The notes under the pieces were generated by a model. It did no database searches. It was not told the origin of the DNA and saw only the letters and a list, made by a program, of their open reading frames with translations. Made by a program: the position numbers and the translations under genes. DNA of 64,000 nucleotides from Doryteuthis pealeii (lineage: Eukaryota; Mollusca; Cephalopoda; Myopsida; Loliginidae): the NCBI GenBank assembly GCA_023376005.1, contig CM042156.1:42352605-42416604 (forward strand). The letters are read 5' to 3'. Below are positions 1 through 10,465 of the stretch, one piece after another. Positions within the stretch are counted from its first letter, which is position 1; every line of letters begins with the position of its first letter.

Positions 1-713
1 TTATAATGGAGATTGTGTGCTTTTCCGTCTGTAACTGAAACTATATTACTAACTCAATCACAATTCCCTTAGTTATTTATATAACATTTCTCAATGATTT
101 TATTCTTATTTAAACCTCAATTATTAATAAAATTGTTTTACATTATTAATACGTTGACCATATCTACATATTAAAAACATGCAATTGTATTTATATATAC
201 AAAAAAGGCAGTTTATAGTGTGAATGGGAAGGCTAATTTGCATATTGATCTTAAAAATTTGATTTTATAAATATATGCTTACTATTATTGATTTCTAATT
301 GTTTGGTTTTATCTTATTGGAATATGAGCAAAAATCTCAGATATAAATCTTAAAAGAATCCATTGAACAAGAGAAATACTTTAAGCTCATATTCAATAAG
401 AAAAACCAAACAAATTAAATCAATAATAGTAAGCATATCATTTATTAAAATCAATTTTTAAGATCAATATGCAATTAGCCTCCCATTCACACTATAAACG
501 CCATTTTGTTGTATAATAAATAATTGCCATGTTTTTAATATGTAGATATGGTCAACAGTAATTAATAATGTAAAACAATTTTTATTAATAATTTGAGGTT
601 TAAATAAGAATAAAATCATTGAAGATGTTATGATAAATAACTATGGGAATTGTGACTTGAGTAGTATAATAAGTTCAGTTACAGAACGGAAAAGCAACAC
701 AATCTCATTATAA
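1..713. repeat. Palindrome of about 0.7 kb, truncated by the window start
   Basis: The left arm (1 to about 330) is the reverse complement of the right arm (about 385-713), with an unpaired centre of roughly 55 bp near 331-384. The outermost left bases (ttataatggagattg) pair with caatctcattataa at 700-713, so the left arm probably continues upstream of the window. The arms differ mainly by single-base indels. No coding frame or transposon end is recognised inside. It could be a foldback MITE or a small fold-back assembly error. Confidence 0.8.
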
Positions 714-730
714 AAAGAATACTACTTGTA

Positions 731-1308
731 ATGAGGAAAATGAGTAAAGAAAAGAAATGGTAGATGGATAAAAAGAATTTAATCGATATCACTTACCATT
801 GTTTCGGTCAGTTTATGTGTGTGAAAATAATTTCGCACCATAGAAGATTCGACCTTCATCAGAGTGAACATTGTTTTTGAATGAAAAATTTATTGGGAAA
901 AAAAAGATTTTTGGAAATTTCGGAAATCGAATTTTTAAAAAATTTGAACGCTGATAGAATGTAGAGATAACGTTATGATTGGATATTTGTTTTTTTCTAC
1001 CATAAACCCCTAGAAAAACCAAATATCCAAATCAAAACGGTCTATCTCAACATTCTATTTCAGCGTTCCAAATTTTTAAAAATCGATTTTCGAATATTTC
1101 CAAAAATCTGATTTTTTTTTTTTCCCCCCAACGAATTTTTTCATTCAAATAAATGTTCACTCTGATGAAGGTCGAATCTTCTTGTGTGCAAAATATTTTT
1201 CACACACATAACTGACCGAAACACATGTGTAAGTGATATCGATTAATGTGATATCGATTAAATTTATTTTATCCATCTACATTTCTTTTCTTTCTCATTT
1301 TTCCCATA
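731..1308. repeat. Second palindrome, arms about 260-290 bp
   Basis: Arm 731-989 is the reverse complement of 1020-1308 around a 30-bp centre. Paired landmarks include atgaggaaaatgag against the region ending in tttttcccat, and ggatatttg (981-989) against caaatatcc (1020-1028). It lies 18 bp after the previous palindrome. The short open frames here are not supported as genes. It could be a foldback transposon, but no target duplication was found. Confidence 0.75.
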
Positions 1309-1790
1309 TTGTCGGATTCAATTCCTTTTCCATTTTCACTACTTGTATGTACACGGCCCGCCTGGGTTACATAGTATCTGGTTGAATTTAAGTATACACT
1401 TCTTAAATCTCATATTGCTCCATCATGGGATAGCAATACCTATCACTCAATGTTTTCTTAAGTGAAAATGTTACAGAAATTTGTGTATGTAACTCCCATT
1501 TACCATAAAAAATCTTCTTGAAAGGGGTGAGATGTAATATCAACTGTTCTCATTAATACAAGTGGTCCTATGAACAGATGTTCAATATGAAAAATTCATT
1601 AATTTGCAAATTTATCATGTATTCTTCTTAGCTATTTATTATTTTTCTCATACTAAGTTTTCAACTGCATCCCCAGACAGATTACAAATATAGTGTAAGA
1701 TTTATATACTTAGATGGACTCTGGCTCAAAAGAGCTTTATTTAACAGTTCACCTTAAATGCGCTTTAAGTATATATAATATATATATTTA
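1309..1790. other. AT-rich stretch without a recognised gene
   Basis: No coding exon, RNA gene or intact transposon is visible. Positions 1315-1330 carry the motif attgtcggatt, which is also found in the short hairpin element near 15.6 and 17.1 kb. A short TA run precedes the SINE that follows. Confidence 0.5.
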
Positions 1791-2062
1791 CCACTCCTCC
1801 GCCGAGCAGGTACGACACAAGGCACTTTCTTAAGCGGAGTTCAACAGGTTTGAATTCAGAGTTTTCCTCTCCTAGACTTGGTTACCTAGCCATGGTTAAA
1901 GAGCCCAGTCTACCCTGCTATTTATCCATAGCTGAAGGGAGAGTAGGATTCATACCTTTCCCAAGGTAATTAGCGCTAAGTGACTGCAATTACCACGTCC
2001 AGGATTTGAACTCGGGCGACAAGTCCATTTCCCATGACTTTAACCATTACACCAGCGCTTTT
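1791..2062 (-). mobile_element. tRNA-derived SINE, family A copy 1
   Basis: On the minus strand the copy starts with a tRNA-like head: an A-box-like stretch around tgtaatggttaaag and a B box (gagttcaaatcc) in the 2005-2020 region. The body runs to the tail ending in gcaggatgcgacac-like sequence and cggaggagtgg. A short TA tract abuts the 3' end. At least eight other copies of the same consensus occur in the window. SINEs are transcribed by RNA polymerase III and mobilised by a partner LINE; this copy is diverged and presumably inert. Confidence 0.85.
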
Positions 2063-2297
2063 AAGTATAATATTGCTGATTATCTTATATCACATGTGCA
2101 ACATTTAGTCTAACATGCTGACCAACTTAATAGTTGGTTTTTACAGCACGTCAAAACTTTATTGTTTATTTTTAAACTGAAAGACCAATTTATGTTTACT
2201 AAAAAATTTATTTTTTGTATTATTTATTGCAAAGAGAATAGTAGGACTTAATGTAAGGAAATTGCAAATTATCGTTTCTGGGTTAGAATAGCTCCTT

Positions 2298-2329
<32 letters not shown>

Positions 2330-2532
2330 CATTTCATGGAAATTCTACGATCCTGCTGGTTCTTTTTATCAATTCCAGGAAAATGAAAGTTTAAAATAAG
2401 GTTTGTTTTTTTTTTAATGCTTTTAAATAGAAATGAATAAAGAAATGACATCCTTTGAAAAGTATTTTTTGTCTAGATCATCTGAACTACGTAAACATCC
2501 AGGAAGCTAATCATACAAATAAGGTTTTTAAG
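2063..2532. other. AT-rich spacer with a long poly-T tract
   Basis: Contains a homopolymer T run of about 29 bp at 2301-2329 and no recognisable gene. The poly-T could be the tail of a minus-strand retroelement, but the adjacent sequence is not recognised. Confidence 0.5.
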
Positions 2533-3114
2533 TACAGAATGGTCTGAAAGTCTTGTCACCCCAACATATTGTTTTAACTTTCATTATTTTAACTAGTACA
2601 AATAAAAAAAAACCCTCCGGGCGATGTAAAATAGATTTTTGAAACATATTGCCTGAGCGGTGGGAGTAAAAAATTCATTGTCAGCGAGTTTGTACCCTAA
2701 GTAAGTAAAATCCATCAAATTCATTAAAGGATTAAAAATAAAACAATTTGAAATGTAAACTTTAAATATTATTAAAATAACAAACTATATATAGACATAA
2801 TATCAGTCATGTATTTATTAAAACTTGTTTTAAAAAAACAATGAGGACTGTCTAATGTTGCATGTTCAAATTTTGAGTGTATTTATTCTATGTTATGAGG
2901 ATTTTGGGTAATGTGACGTAAGAGTGACGTAATTTTTGTTACAGAACAAAAACCGGAAACGAAATCTCATTATTAATAGATATGCTATTTTACTTTAGAA
3001 AAAAAAAAATTCTTTTTAAAAAAAATCTTTAAAATTAAATTTGATAATTTTGGGTTGTTATATAATTTAACTTTTTTTAAATATGTAAGGGTGCAACTTT
3101 TGGACCACCCTGTA
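2533..3114. mobile_element. Degenerate mariner-like MITE (about 580 bp)
   Basis: The ends are imperfect terminal inverted repeats next to TA: TACAGAATGGTCTGAAAG at the left, and CTTTTGGACCACCCTGTA at the right, which reads TACAGGGTGGTCCAAAAG on the other strand. TACAGGGTGGTC-type ends flanked by TA suggest the Tc1/mariner superfamily. There is no transposase frame, so this is at most a non-autonomous, decayed copy. Related ends occur near 49.25, 50.05, 56.29 and 57.08 kb. Confidence 0.5.
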
Positions 3115-3384
3115 CATTAACTATATCTTTTTTAGTAAAAAAATGTATCAACAACAAATGGATGAAAATTTGTTCAAGGGGTAATCTTGTTTAATTATTC
3201 TAAGATAATTTTCCCCTACTCTAAAAGTTAGCATGTAGTTAATATGCTAAAAGACATAAACTATAAGCAATAGTCAAAATATTTACACTGTGTAAAGATC
3301 AAAGTGATATTTAAACCAAGTAAAACACTGAAGATGGAAGTTTAATTAATTAAACAAGAAGTCTAATTTATTCTCAGTTATTCT
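3115..3384. other. AT-rich spacer, nothing recognised
   Basis: Low-complexity AT-rich DNA between the MITE and the GA tract. No gene or RNA is seen. Confidence 0.5.
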
Positions 3385-3385
3385 G

Positions 3386-3845
3386 TGAGAGAGAGACAGA
3401 GGAGACAGAGACAGAGACAGAGAGAGACAGAGAGAGAGGAGAGGACAGAGACAGACAGAGACAGAGAGAGGAGAGACAGACAGGAGACAGAGAGAGAGAG
3501 AGAGAGACAGACAGGAGAGGAGAGAGAGAGAGAGAGAGGAAAGAGAGGAGAGAGAGACAGAGAGAGAGAGAGGAAGAGAGGGAGAGAACAGACAGAGAGA
3601 GAGAGAGAGAGAGAGGAGAGACAGACAGAAGAGAGAGAGAGAGAGAGAGGAGACAGAGAGAGAGAGAGAGAGAGAGAGGAGAGACAGAAGAGAGAGAGAG
3701 AGAGAGACAGACAGAGATCAGAGAGAGAGAGGAGAGGAGAGGAGAGACAGGACGAGAGAGATAGGGAAGAGACAGAGACAGGAGAGGAGAGGAGAGGAGA
3801 GACAGAAGACAGAGAGAGAGAGGGAGAACAGACGAGGGAGAGAGG

Positions 3846-3878
<33 letters not shown>

Positions 3879-4208
3879 AGAGAGAGAAGGGGAGAGAGGA
3901 GGGAGAGAGGAGGGATGAGAGAGGAGAGAGGAGGGAGAGAGGGAGAGAGAGGAGGGAGAGAGGAGAGAGAGAGGAGGGAGAGAAGGAAGAGAGGAGGCGA
4001 GAGAGGAGGGAAGGGAGGGAGAGAGGAGGGAGAGGAGGAGGGGAGAGAGGGAGGAGAGGAGGGGAGAGGAGGGAGAGAGAGGAGGGGGAGGGAGGAGAGA
4101 GAAGGAGAGGAGGGAGAGAGGAGAGGGGAGAGGAGGGGGAGGGAGGGAGAGCGAGGAGGAGGAGAGGAGAAAGAGAGAGAGGAGAGAGAATAGAGAAAGA
4201 AAGAGAGA
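3386..4208. repeat. Polypurine (GA)n / GAGACA tract, about 820 bp
   Basis: This is almost pure purine on the plus strand, made of GAGA with interspersed GACAGA units that grade into GGAGAGA and GGGAGAGGAGG towards the right. The open frames it creates (Arg/Glu-rich on plus, Ser/Leu/Pro-rich on minus) are translation artefacts of the repeat. Such homopurine tracts can form triplex (H-DNA) structures and are hard to assemble. Confidence 0.95.
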
Positions 4209-4290
4209 ACATTATATATAGGGTCCCCAGTGTAACAGAAGCCAGTGGTATTGAATGTTTATATTTAGGAAGGAGTAGTGGAGTCTAATA

Positions 4291-4545
4291 GGCTGGTTTA
4301 GCTCAGTCGGTAGAGCACTTGCCTAGGAATCGCAAGGTTCCTGGTTCGATACTGGGCCTCGCCAACTCAGCGTATGTGTAGCATAGGGATCTGTGCAGTA
4401 AAAGTGAGAAGCTGATGATAGGTTGTGGCGCTCCACCTCAGATGCAAAAAAAAAAAACAATCTCCTTGATCTAGTGTTAGTGAAAAAGGGATAGACTCCC
4501 TCTCTGTCTAGCTGACAAACAGACATTAGGCCACCCCTTGACTTA
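4291..4545 (+). mobile_element. tRNA-derived SINE, family D copy 1
   Basis: The head (4291-4365) looks strongly like a tRNA: D-arm tagctcagtcggtagagc (A box), an anticodon-like arm, then ggttcgatac (B box). The acceptor stem does not pair and the T stem is mismatched, so it is not a functional tRNA gene. A conserved body of about 170 bp follows, including ctcagcgtatgtgtagca, an A-rich stretch and ggccaccccttgac. A second copy lies on the minus strand at 59513-59757. Confidence 0.8.
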
Positions 4546-4819
4546 GTGGATTCTAGTAAACATTTCATAGTTACACTATTAAAAAAATGTTCAGCACAAA
4601 TGAAAACTCCAATTATAATTCACTGGCAAATTATATATAATCATCAAGTCGTGCTGACAGCAGATTTTCCCATGACTCTCACCACTATCAGTTATCACTG
4701 AAAAAATCCTCTGCACATCATTCCAGTATGCGCAAAGAGCTGATGAATGAAAGATTTTGCTGGTCGATCTACTCTGGTGTGTCTATGCATAAAGTATATC
4801 ATGATAATAAAAATTTATG

Positions 4820-4923
4820 TGTACAGTGCTCAGGTGCACCGCAACTCTTCAAAGGTCATGTATAGTACATAGAATAATGTATTAATGTCAGGAAGATGAA
4901 TAGCGTACAGTAATAAATACATG
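4820..4923 (-). mobile_element. LINE 3' untranslated fragment
   Basis: The reverse complement matches the 3' part of the LINE fragment near 60245-60360, including gtgcacctgagcactgtaca and the agtgtcaggagcatgaa-like stretch. Only the tail is present. The preceding 4640-4820 may belong to the same insertion but is not recognised. Confidence 0.65.
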
Positions 4924-5024
4924 TACAGTGGGGAAATAAGTATTTCATCCCTGGCTGATTTTTCTGAGTTGTCATCTTACAAAAATGGGAACGATCTATA
5001 ATTTTCAGGGTAGGCCCATCTTGA
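4924..5024 (+). mobile_element. Tc1/mariner-like terminal repeat (solo end)
   Basis: TA followed by CAGTGGGGAAATAAGTATTT and downstream tataattttcagggtagg resembles the terminal inverted repeat of Tc1-like elements of the CAGTGGGG...AAGTATTT type. The opposite end is not seen within several kilobases and there is no transposase, so it is a solo or truncated end. Confidence 0.6.
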
Positions 5025-5081
5025 AATAATGTTTGCCTCTCTTTGGCCCCATGAAAGAGGGTCTGCGAGGCAAACGTTATT
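5025..5081. repeat. Short imperfect hairpin
   Basis: The sequence aataatgtttgcctc (5025-5039) pairs with gaggcaaacgttatt (5067-5081), with one mismatch and a loop of about 27 bp. It directly follows the Tc1-like end and may be part of that element. Confidence 0.6.
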
Positions 5082-5656
5082 CCAGTGATGAAGGAAGTGA
5101 ATCTGTAGTGAAGAGTGGCTCAAAGAATAGTCAACAGAATTTTACGGGGCAGGATAAATGCTCTCATTCGAAGGTAAAACATTTCTAAATGAGAGAAATG
5201 GTGAACTATAAGGAGAAGTAGAGATGTGATCCACAGAGGACCAGCTTCATTTTTGATGTATGATACATGTTCCTGTGTAGGTAATATACCTGTCCTAATC
5301 AAAAATAGTATTACTTTTGACTTACCCTCGTACTTTGAATTAATCTTAGCTTTATATGTAATAAAAAGTGTATAGTTAAAAAAAGTTTGTTTTGCCATTG
5401 ATTGAGAGATTTTGGCAGCATGACAAATACAAAATAACCTGTATACAATATTTAACAAGAGAATTTATTACTTTTGAAAGGTTATAAAGCACAAGTTGCC
5501 TCACCCACAGTAAGTTGTATTAGTAGAATAGGGATAGTTAAGCATTTTATCTACTCATAAACAGGGTATCGAAATCATCGATTGACCTAGCAGCTTTAAT
5601 GTGGGTAGACTTATTGATCAAACGAAAGGGTCAGACAGTTTTTAGGGTTTTGTTTT
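5082..5656. other. Intergenic sequence, nothing recognised
   Basis: Mixed AT-rich sequence with no supported exon. The longest minus-strand frame (112 codons, 5120-5458) has no recognisable domain and sits in repeat-rich DNA. Confidence 0.4.
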
Positions 5657-6474
5657 GGGTTTTTTTTTTTATTTATATATTTTTTCTTTTTAGATAAAAA
5701 GGTAAATAGATAAATAATTTTTTTTTAAAAAGATTAAAAAAATAAATAAATAGATATATAAAGACAGAATGAACAATCACTTGCTAATGCCGATACTAAA
5801 GCAGCTCATCAGGACTTCGGCACATCACTTTATATATTGATGGGAACACAAATAGCACAGGTTAGTTTTCGCAGACATTTACTTCTTTTTTTTTTTTTTT
5901 CTATTATCTTACCTGTTTGAACAGCTACACCAGAATTTAGAATAAGAAACATGAAAATGTTAGATATTTGTGTTTTGCATAGCAACAATGTAAGATCACA
6001 AATGATAAATGAAAAGCAATTTTGTTTAAGTGCATCAATAATTTACGTACAAACAAATCAAATTAGAAGATTGTAGAGAAAGCTAGACGAAGGCTGAAAA
6101 TGAGATTTTAGAATGTTCTTTTGAATTACAGTAAATGAGACTGATGCACAGATTTTTCATTTTAATTTGTATAAATAAGATTAAAATTCTCTTTAAAATG
6201 TTACAATCGATAAAAAAAAAATCTGGAGCTTTGTTTGTTTTTTTTTAATTATCTCTATGAGGGAGTAACAGTAGTCAGGGTGGGGAATAAACCAGATAAA
6301 CTAATAAAGGAAATCAATATAATACACTTAAGGTCTTTTTTTTTGTAATCAGGGAAAAAACTCAAAAAGCAGTGAAACAAAGACGATTTTTTTTAATTTG
6401 AGAAATATATATGATAGGGAAGACTACAAAATTTGTAAATTTCCAGATTGGTATTTCTCTGAATTTTTGCAATT

Positions 6475-6840
6475 GGACCATGGCACAACTGATATAGGCA
6501 CTAAGTTAATACAGTTCTAAGTGACAGTTATTTCTGTGCTGGCAGGTTCAATCTGGGCAAGGGCGACAGTAACATAGATTAATATTTTTAATAATTAACA
6601 TGCTTAACACTTGTAACCCAGTTTATGGTTAACAGAGTGAGACAGTCTACCCTCGTGGATTGAATAAAGGGTTCGGTTCGAAAGTACCATGACGGCTCCA
6701 GAGTTTGACAAGAAGGTTCCTAAATTCAACAAGAAACACTTGATGAAGGCTGGAGGGCACATGGACTGAAACATTGTGTATATTACAATAAAGATGGGAT
6801 AATAGTCTGAATAATCAAAATAATACAAATTCCAGATTGT
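6475..6840 (+). mobile_element. SINE-like element, family F copy 1
   Basis: A tRNA-like B box (ggttcaatctg) lies near 6546. The body ends in ttgatgaaggctgga...ctgaaacattgtg followed by acaataaagatgggataat. The 3' hairpin of the form TGATGA-stem-GAAAC is shared with families C and E. The mirror copy is at about 62820-63180 on the minus strand. Confidence 0.5.
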
Positions 6841-7283
6841 AATTTGTAGGATTTTGAAAATAAATAAAAAATTAATATTTGTAAAATTTTAAGATAAACT
6901 GTACCAATTAGCACATAAGAATAAACAAATAAAAATTCACAAAATTATTTTGGTTTAGTTTTGAGCATAAATTTACCCTCTGTCATTTGAGTGTGATCTA
7001 CACACCAGTAAACCAGTGATATGGTTGGGCGGGGAGAAGAAAGGTACCAACTAGTATAATAGACTCAAAAGAGCAAGATACATTTATTAGCAGATCCACA
7101 ATCTATAAAAAATAAGTTCAATGAAAAGAATACAGACCATGCAATGCAATTACCTTATCTACAGGTAAGAATTTAAAGACCTAATTTTTAAGTAAAAATT
7201 AGAAGTGGCCTATATAAGTAGTAAATTTTGTAAAGTTGAAATTCAAACATAATGAAGAACTAGAAGCAACCATTTCTTAAAAC

Positions 7284-7308
7284 ACGCACACACACACACA
7301 CACACACA
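7284..7308. repeat. (CA)n microsatellite
   Basis: A short CA run, mirrored as (GT)n at 62356-62381 in the outer inverted repeat. Confidence 0.9.
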
Positions 7309-7539
7309 ATCAAATGAATCAGCAACCATGAACAAAGGGTCTACTTATACGAAGATCAAATTGATACACCTTTATACACTATGTAAAAATTAAGAAAATT
7401 TTAATTAATTTTTTCAATTCAAGAAGAAAATTACTTACAGAATATAAAACCTAACGTAATATAAGGAGAATTAGGTTAGTCATTGCAACAGTCCCCGACA
7501 CTAACATTTTTCATGACCGTCCCCGAACAAAAATTATCA

Positions 7540-7595
7540 ACCATCCCAAATGGGGGTTTGGACTGTCCCAAATGGGGTTTGGACCATCCGAAATC
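7540..7595. repeat. Short tandem repeat, unit about 22 bp
   Basis: The unit caaatggggtttggac-gtc is repeated two to three times (catcccaaatggggg, tgtcccaaatgggg, ccatccgaaat). It is mirrored near 62075-62130. No function is inferred. Confidence 0.6.
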
Positions 7596-8411
7596 AAAAT
7601 ATTTGTTTAATTAATTAGCATCATCTATACTTGTCAGTCATCAGTAACATAACAACATGTAATAAAACATTAAGAAAAGCTGAAGCAGTTGATAATTCTG
7701 GATATTTGAATAAAAAATCCATTTCCTAGTGTGTTTGAGCTAAAAAAATACTTTTTTAGTTACTCTGAGAAGGGTTATTAGTACATAATTCAGTTCTTAT
7801 TAACTCACCCACCATTACATGGTTTTTGGAATAGACCTGCGGTGACGTAGCCTTATTTTTGAGGTCAGCATTCAGGCAATCACTGGACGGACATTATTGG
7901 AATGTTACTAATTTTTTAGGAAAAATTTTTAAACAGTGCCCGGCAAACTGTCTCGGATAATGTATTGATCTAATTTTTATCGTCCCCCGGGACGACGGGG
8001 ACAGCATCATGTCGAGCCCTGCATTGCAATAGCTGTCTCTCAAGTCACTCAGGGCAGATTTGTTGGTGTTCAGAAGTTTTAAATGCAAACATGTTCTGAT
8101 GACAAGCGACAAGTTTCCTACAAATCATGATGAAATCTTATTTGAAACCGGTTATTTAAAACACGCAACTTTTATAACAGTTTTCATGAAAAAATTTGAT
8201 CAGATCCTTGTATAATGCTTTCAACTAGTATTAGAGGGTCCAATTCTGTTTCTGAAACTCTTAACACAGAGTCTGTTTGAAATATGATTTTTTTAAAATT
8301 TGATATTGTATTTAATGATACTGAGAACTGTATAAGTTGTATTTAACCATTTATTACGAGTGGTGTGAAATTTTATATTAATATATATATATTGTGGAAG
8401 CGGTGGTGGTA

Positions 8412-8511
8412 NNNNNNNNNNNNNNNNNNNNNNNNNNNNNNNNNNNNNNNNNNNNNNNNNNNNNNNNNNNNNNNNNNNNNNNNNNNNNNNNNNNNNNNNN
8501 NNNNNNNNNNN
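8412..8511. other. Assembly gap (100 N)
   Basis: Exactly 100 N, the usual placeholder for a gap of unknown length. The order and orientation of the flanking pieces are not shown by sequence here. Confidence 0.99.
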
Positions 8512-8851
8512 AAAAGGGAGAGAGATAGGACCTCATGGCAAAGCCGCGTGCACGTTTATGTAATACCGACGTTACTTACTATTATCGATTATTAAATCAT
8601 AATGATACACTAGTTAATACAAATCGAATAGATGTAACCAGATTATCTAGTAATTAACAGCACAAGTAATTAACTAAAGGTATTACTCTGTTTTCTACCT
8701 ATTTTTCTTCAATTTCTTTTTCTTTTTTCTGTTTTTTTTTTGTGTGGTTGCCTGTTATCGTTCTGATTGCAGAATCATTCGTTATAAACCTTAAAATGTG
8801 TCTTTTCACGTGTGTCGGGTTCTTGATACTAATTGTTAGATATTGTTAAAA
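8512..8851. other. Single-copy stretch, nothing recognised
   Basis: AT-rich, with no counterpart in arms B or C. It is therefore the only part of the left end of piece 2 that is outside the fold-back. No gene is seen. Confidence 0.5.
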
Positions 8852-9118
8852 TTCATTCGTTCAGCGGTTTATGTAGACAGGCACCGAGATCAATATCTGC
8901 CCACTCAATGAATATCAAGATTAATTAACTGAGATATATTGTTAGATGAGCTGCGGACTGACCTCGAAAATGCAGGACGGGGAACCCGAAGATCTGACAA
9001 TCGACTGGGAGAGCTAAGGGTCCTCGCAAAGGAAAGGACAGAGTGGTTTCAAATGAAGAAAGACTAAATGCTGCTGGGGGTGTGTGTTCCAAACTACTAG
9101 AGCGACAGAATACAGTAA

Positions 9119-9145
9119 ATCATCATCATCATCATCATCATCATC
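9119..9145. repeat. (ATC)n microsatellite
   Basis: An ATC/GAT trinucleotide run, shorter and interrupted in the B and C copies (about 44398-44425 and 44888-44912). It may be a retroelement tail. Confidence 0.9.
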
Positions 9146-9934
9146 TTAATAGGTCGTTGTAGACTAATGATTGTAGACAATCGCAGTTTGCCTGCTTCTC
9201 TCCAATACCAGCGGTCGATGTTCGAAAACAGGTAAAACAGGATTTCGAATGTTGATTTTCAAGGCGGACTCACTGCAAAAAATACGAAACATGATCTTTC
9301 CGCATTTATTTCGGTCTCTATGACTTTGTACCGCACTAAGATATGTTTAGTGGTCTATCAGGGGTCAAAGCTTAACGTTGTTAACAAATCCAGCGCAAAC
9401 GCCGCTTCTTTCTTTGGCTCTACGTTCTCTCTATATATCATTCTTTCCTCGCTTGTCGTCTTTTTTTCTTTGGTCGTTCATGGAAGCAGTGGTTATGAAG
9501 GGGTGTTCCATACTCCTCAGACCCCCAGAATTCTCCCAAGCTGTAGCAGTGTCAGTACTACCGCACGGCTGCATCACTTGGCGTTGAGAGTAGTGATGTA
9601 CTAAGCTTAGCTTATTTTGGAACAAGGCAAGAAGAATGGCGTACTCAGCGAAAATTAAAATCATTTGTAATGCTCTTTCCATACTGTTGTAGAGTAGCTA
9701 GCACCCCTTCAGCACTCTACCAGATGGACTGGCTCATAGCCTTAAATAGTCTATGATTAAGGACTTCAAAAGTGGATTAATAAGCTGATTAATATTCGGA
9801 CTTATCTTACTGTGTTTGGCTATACCGCATTTGACCCTCCTCTATTTTTTGTAAATTGATTGTAACTTATTGTTCTGTGTTTTTGTATGTATCCGTTAGC
9901 ACTGGATACTGGTGCTAAATGAATATATTATGCA
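9146..9934. repeat. Unidentified sequence present three times (A, B, C)
   Basis: The block recurs near 43608-44397 (inverted) and 44913-45697 (direct). Open frames of 60-94 codons on both strands are broken by frameshifts between copies (for example the minus-strand frame 9431-9682 against 45199-45387), which argues against a conserved protein. No domain is recognised. Confidence 0.5.
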
Positions 9935-9942
9935 CTCAATTT

Positions 9943-10457
9943 GGTAATTTATGAGGAAGTGCGTCCCGGTCTCCTGCCTCAGAAATTGCTACCCGGTGAC
10001 TATTAAAATAACGTCCCCAGCTATGTCGTGTCGGCGGTTTTACTTGAAAGAAAACAACCAACTTAGGGCGTTAAATGTATTTTAGAGGGGGTGGGCTTTT
10101 CTTTATGAACAAATGGAGATGGGTGGATAGATATATATAAACAAAGTAAAAAATGAACAAAGTGAGGTAGATAGATAGATAGATAGATAGATAGATATCC
10201 ATCTTCATATCTAAACAAGAATTACGACAAATTTCTATAAATAAACAAGAATTACGACACATTTCTATAAATAAATTTCTAAACAAATTACGATAAATAA
10301 ATAAGAATTACGACAAAAAATAAATTTAACGCCCTAAGTTGGTTGTTTTCTTTCAAGTAACATCACCGAGACGACATAGCTGGGGACGTTATTTTAATAG
10401 TCACCGGGTAGCAATTTCTGAGGCAGGAGACCGGGACGCACTTCCTCATAAATTACC
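9943..10457. mobile_element. Foldback MITE with 8-bp target duplication (copy A)
   Basis: A 515-bp element with inverted ends of about 140 bp, starting GGTAATTTATGAGG and ending CCTCATAAATTACC. It is flanked by the perfect 8-bp direct repeat CTCAATTT (9935-9942 and 10458-10465). Each TIR carries gaagtgcgtcccggtctcc and cgtccccagctatgtcg. The centre holds a GATA run and a 30-bp-type minisatellite with aattacgacaaatttct. An 8-bp duplication is typical of hAT-like transposons. There is no transposase, so it is non-autonomous. Confidence 0.8.
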
Positions 10458-10465
10458 CTCAATTT

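Larger units (their letters stand above)
5657..8411. repeat. Outer inverted repeat, left arm (pairs with 61257-64000)
   Basis: The whole 2.75-kb block is the reverse complement of the last 2.74 kb of the window. Landmarks: gggtttttttt at 5657 pairs with the window's final aaaaaaaccc, and gaaattttatatta near 8366 pairs with the 61288-61300 region. In the stretch compared near 8.0 kb the arms differ almost only by single-base indels. The left arm stops at the N gap just as a family A SINE head begins (ggaagcggtggtg at 8397-8409). On the right, that SINE is complete at 60990-61272. Confidence 0.9.

Noticed and set aside
3385..3918. 177-codon Arg/Glu-rich open frame
   Set aside because: Pure translation of the GA tract; no non-repeat residues and no start context.
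4291..4365. tRNA gene
   Set aside because: The acceptor stem does not pair, the T stem is mismatched, and a conserved SINE body follows and recurs at 59513.
7894..8112. 72-codon frame near 8 kb as a possible exon
   Set aside because: No recognisable domain or splice sites; the mirror copy (61540-61760) shifts frame by indels. Not enough support.
9431..9682. 83-codon minus-strand protein conserved in three copies
   Set aside because: Conservation comes from the fold-back, frames break between copies, and no domain is recognised.
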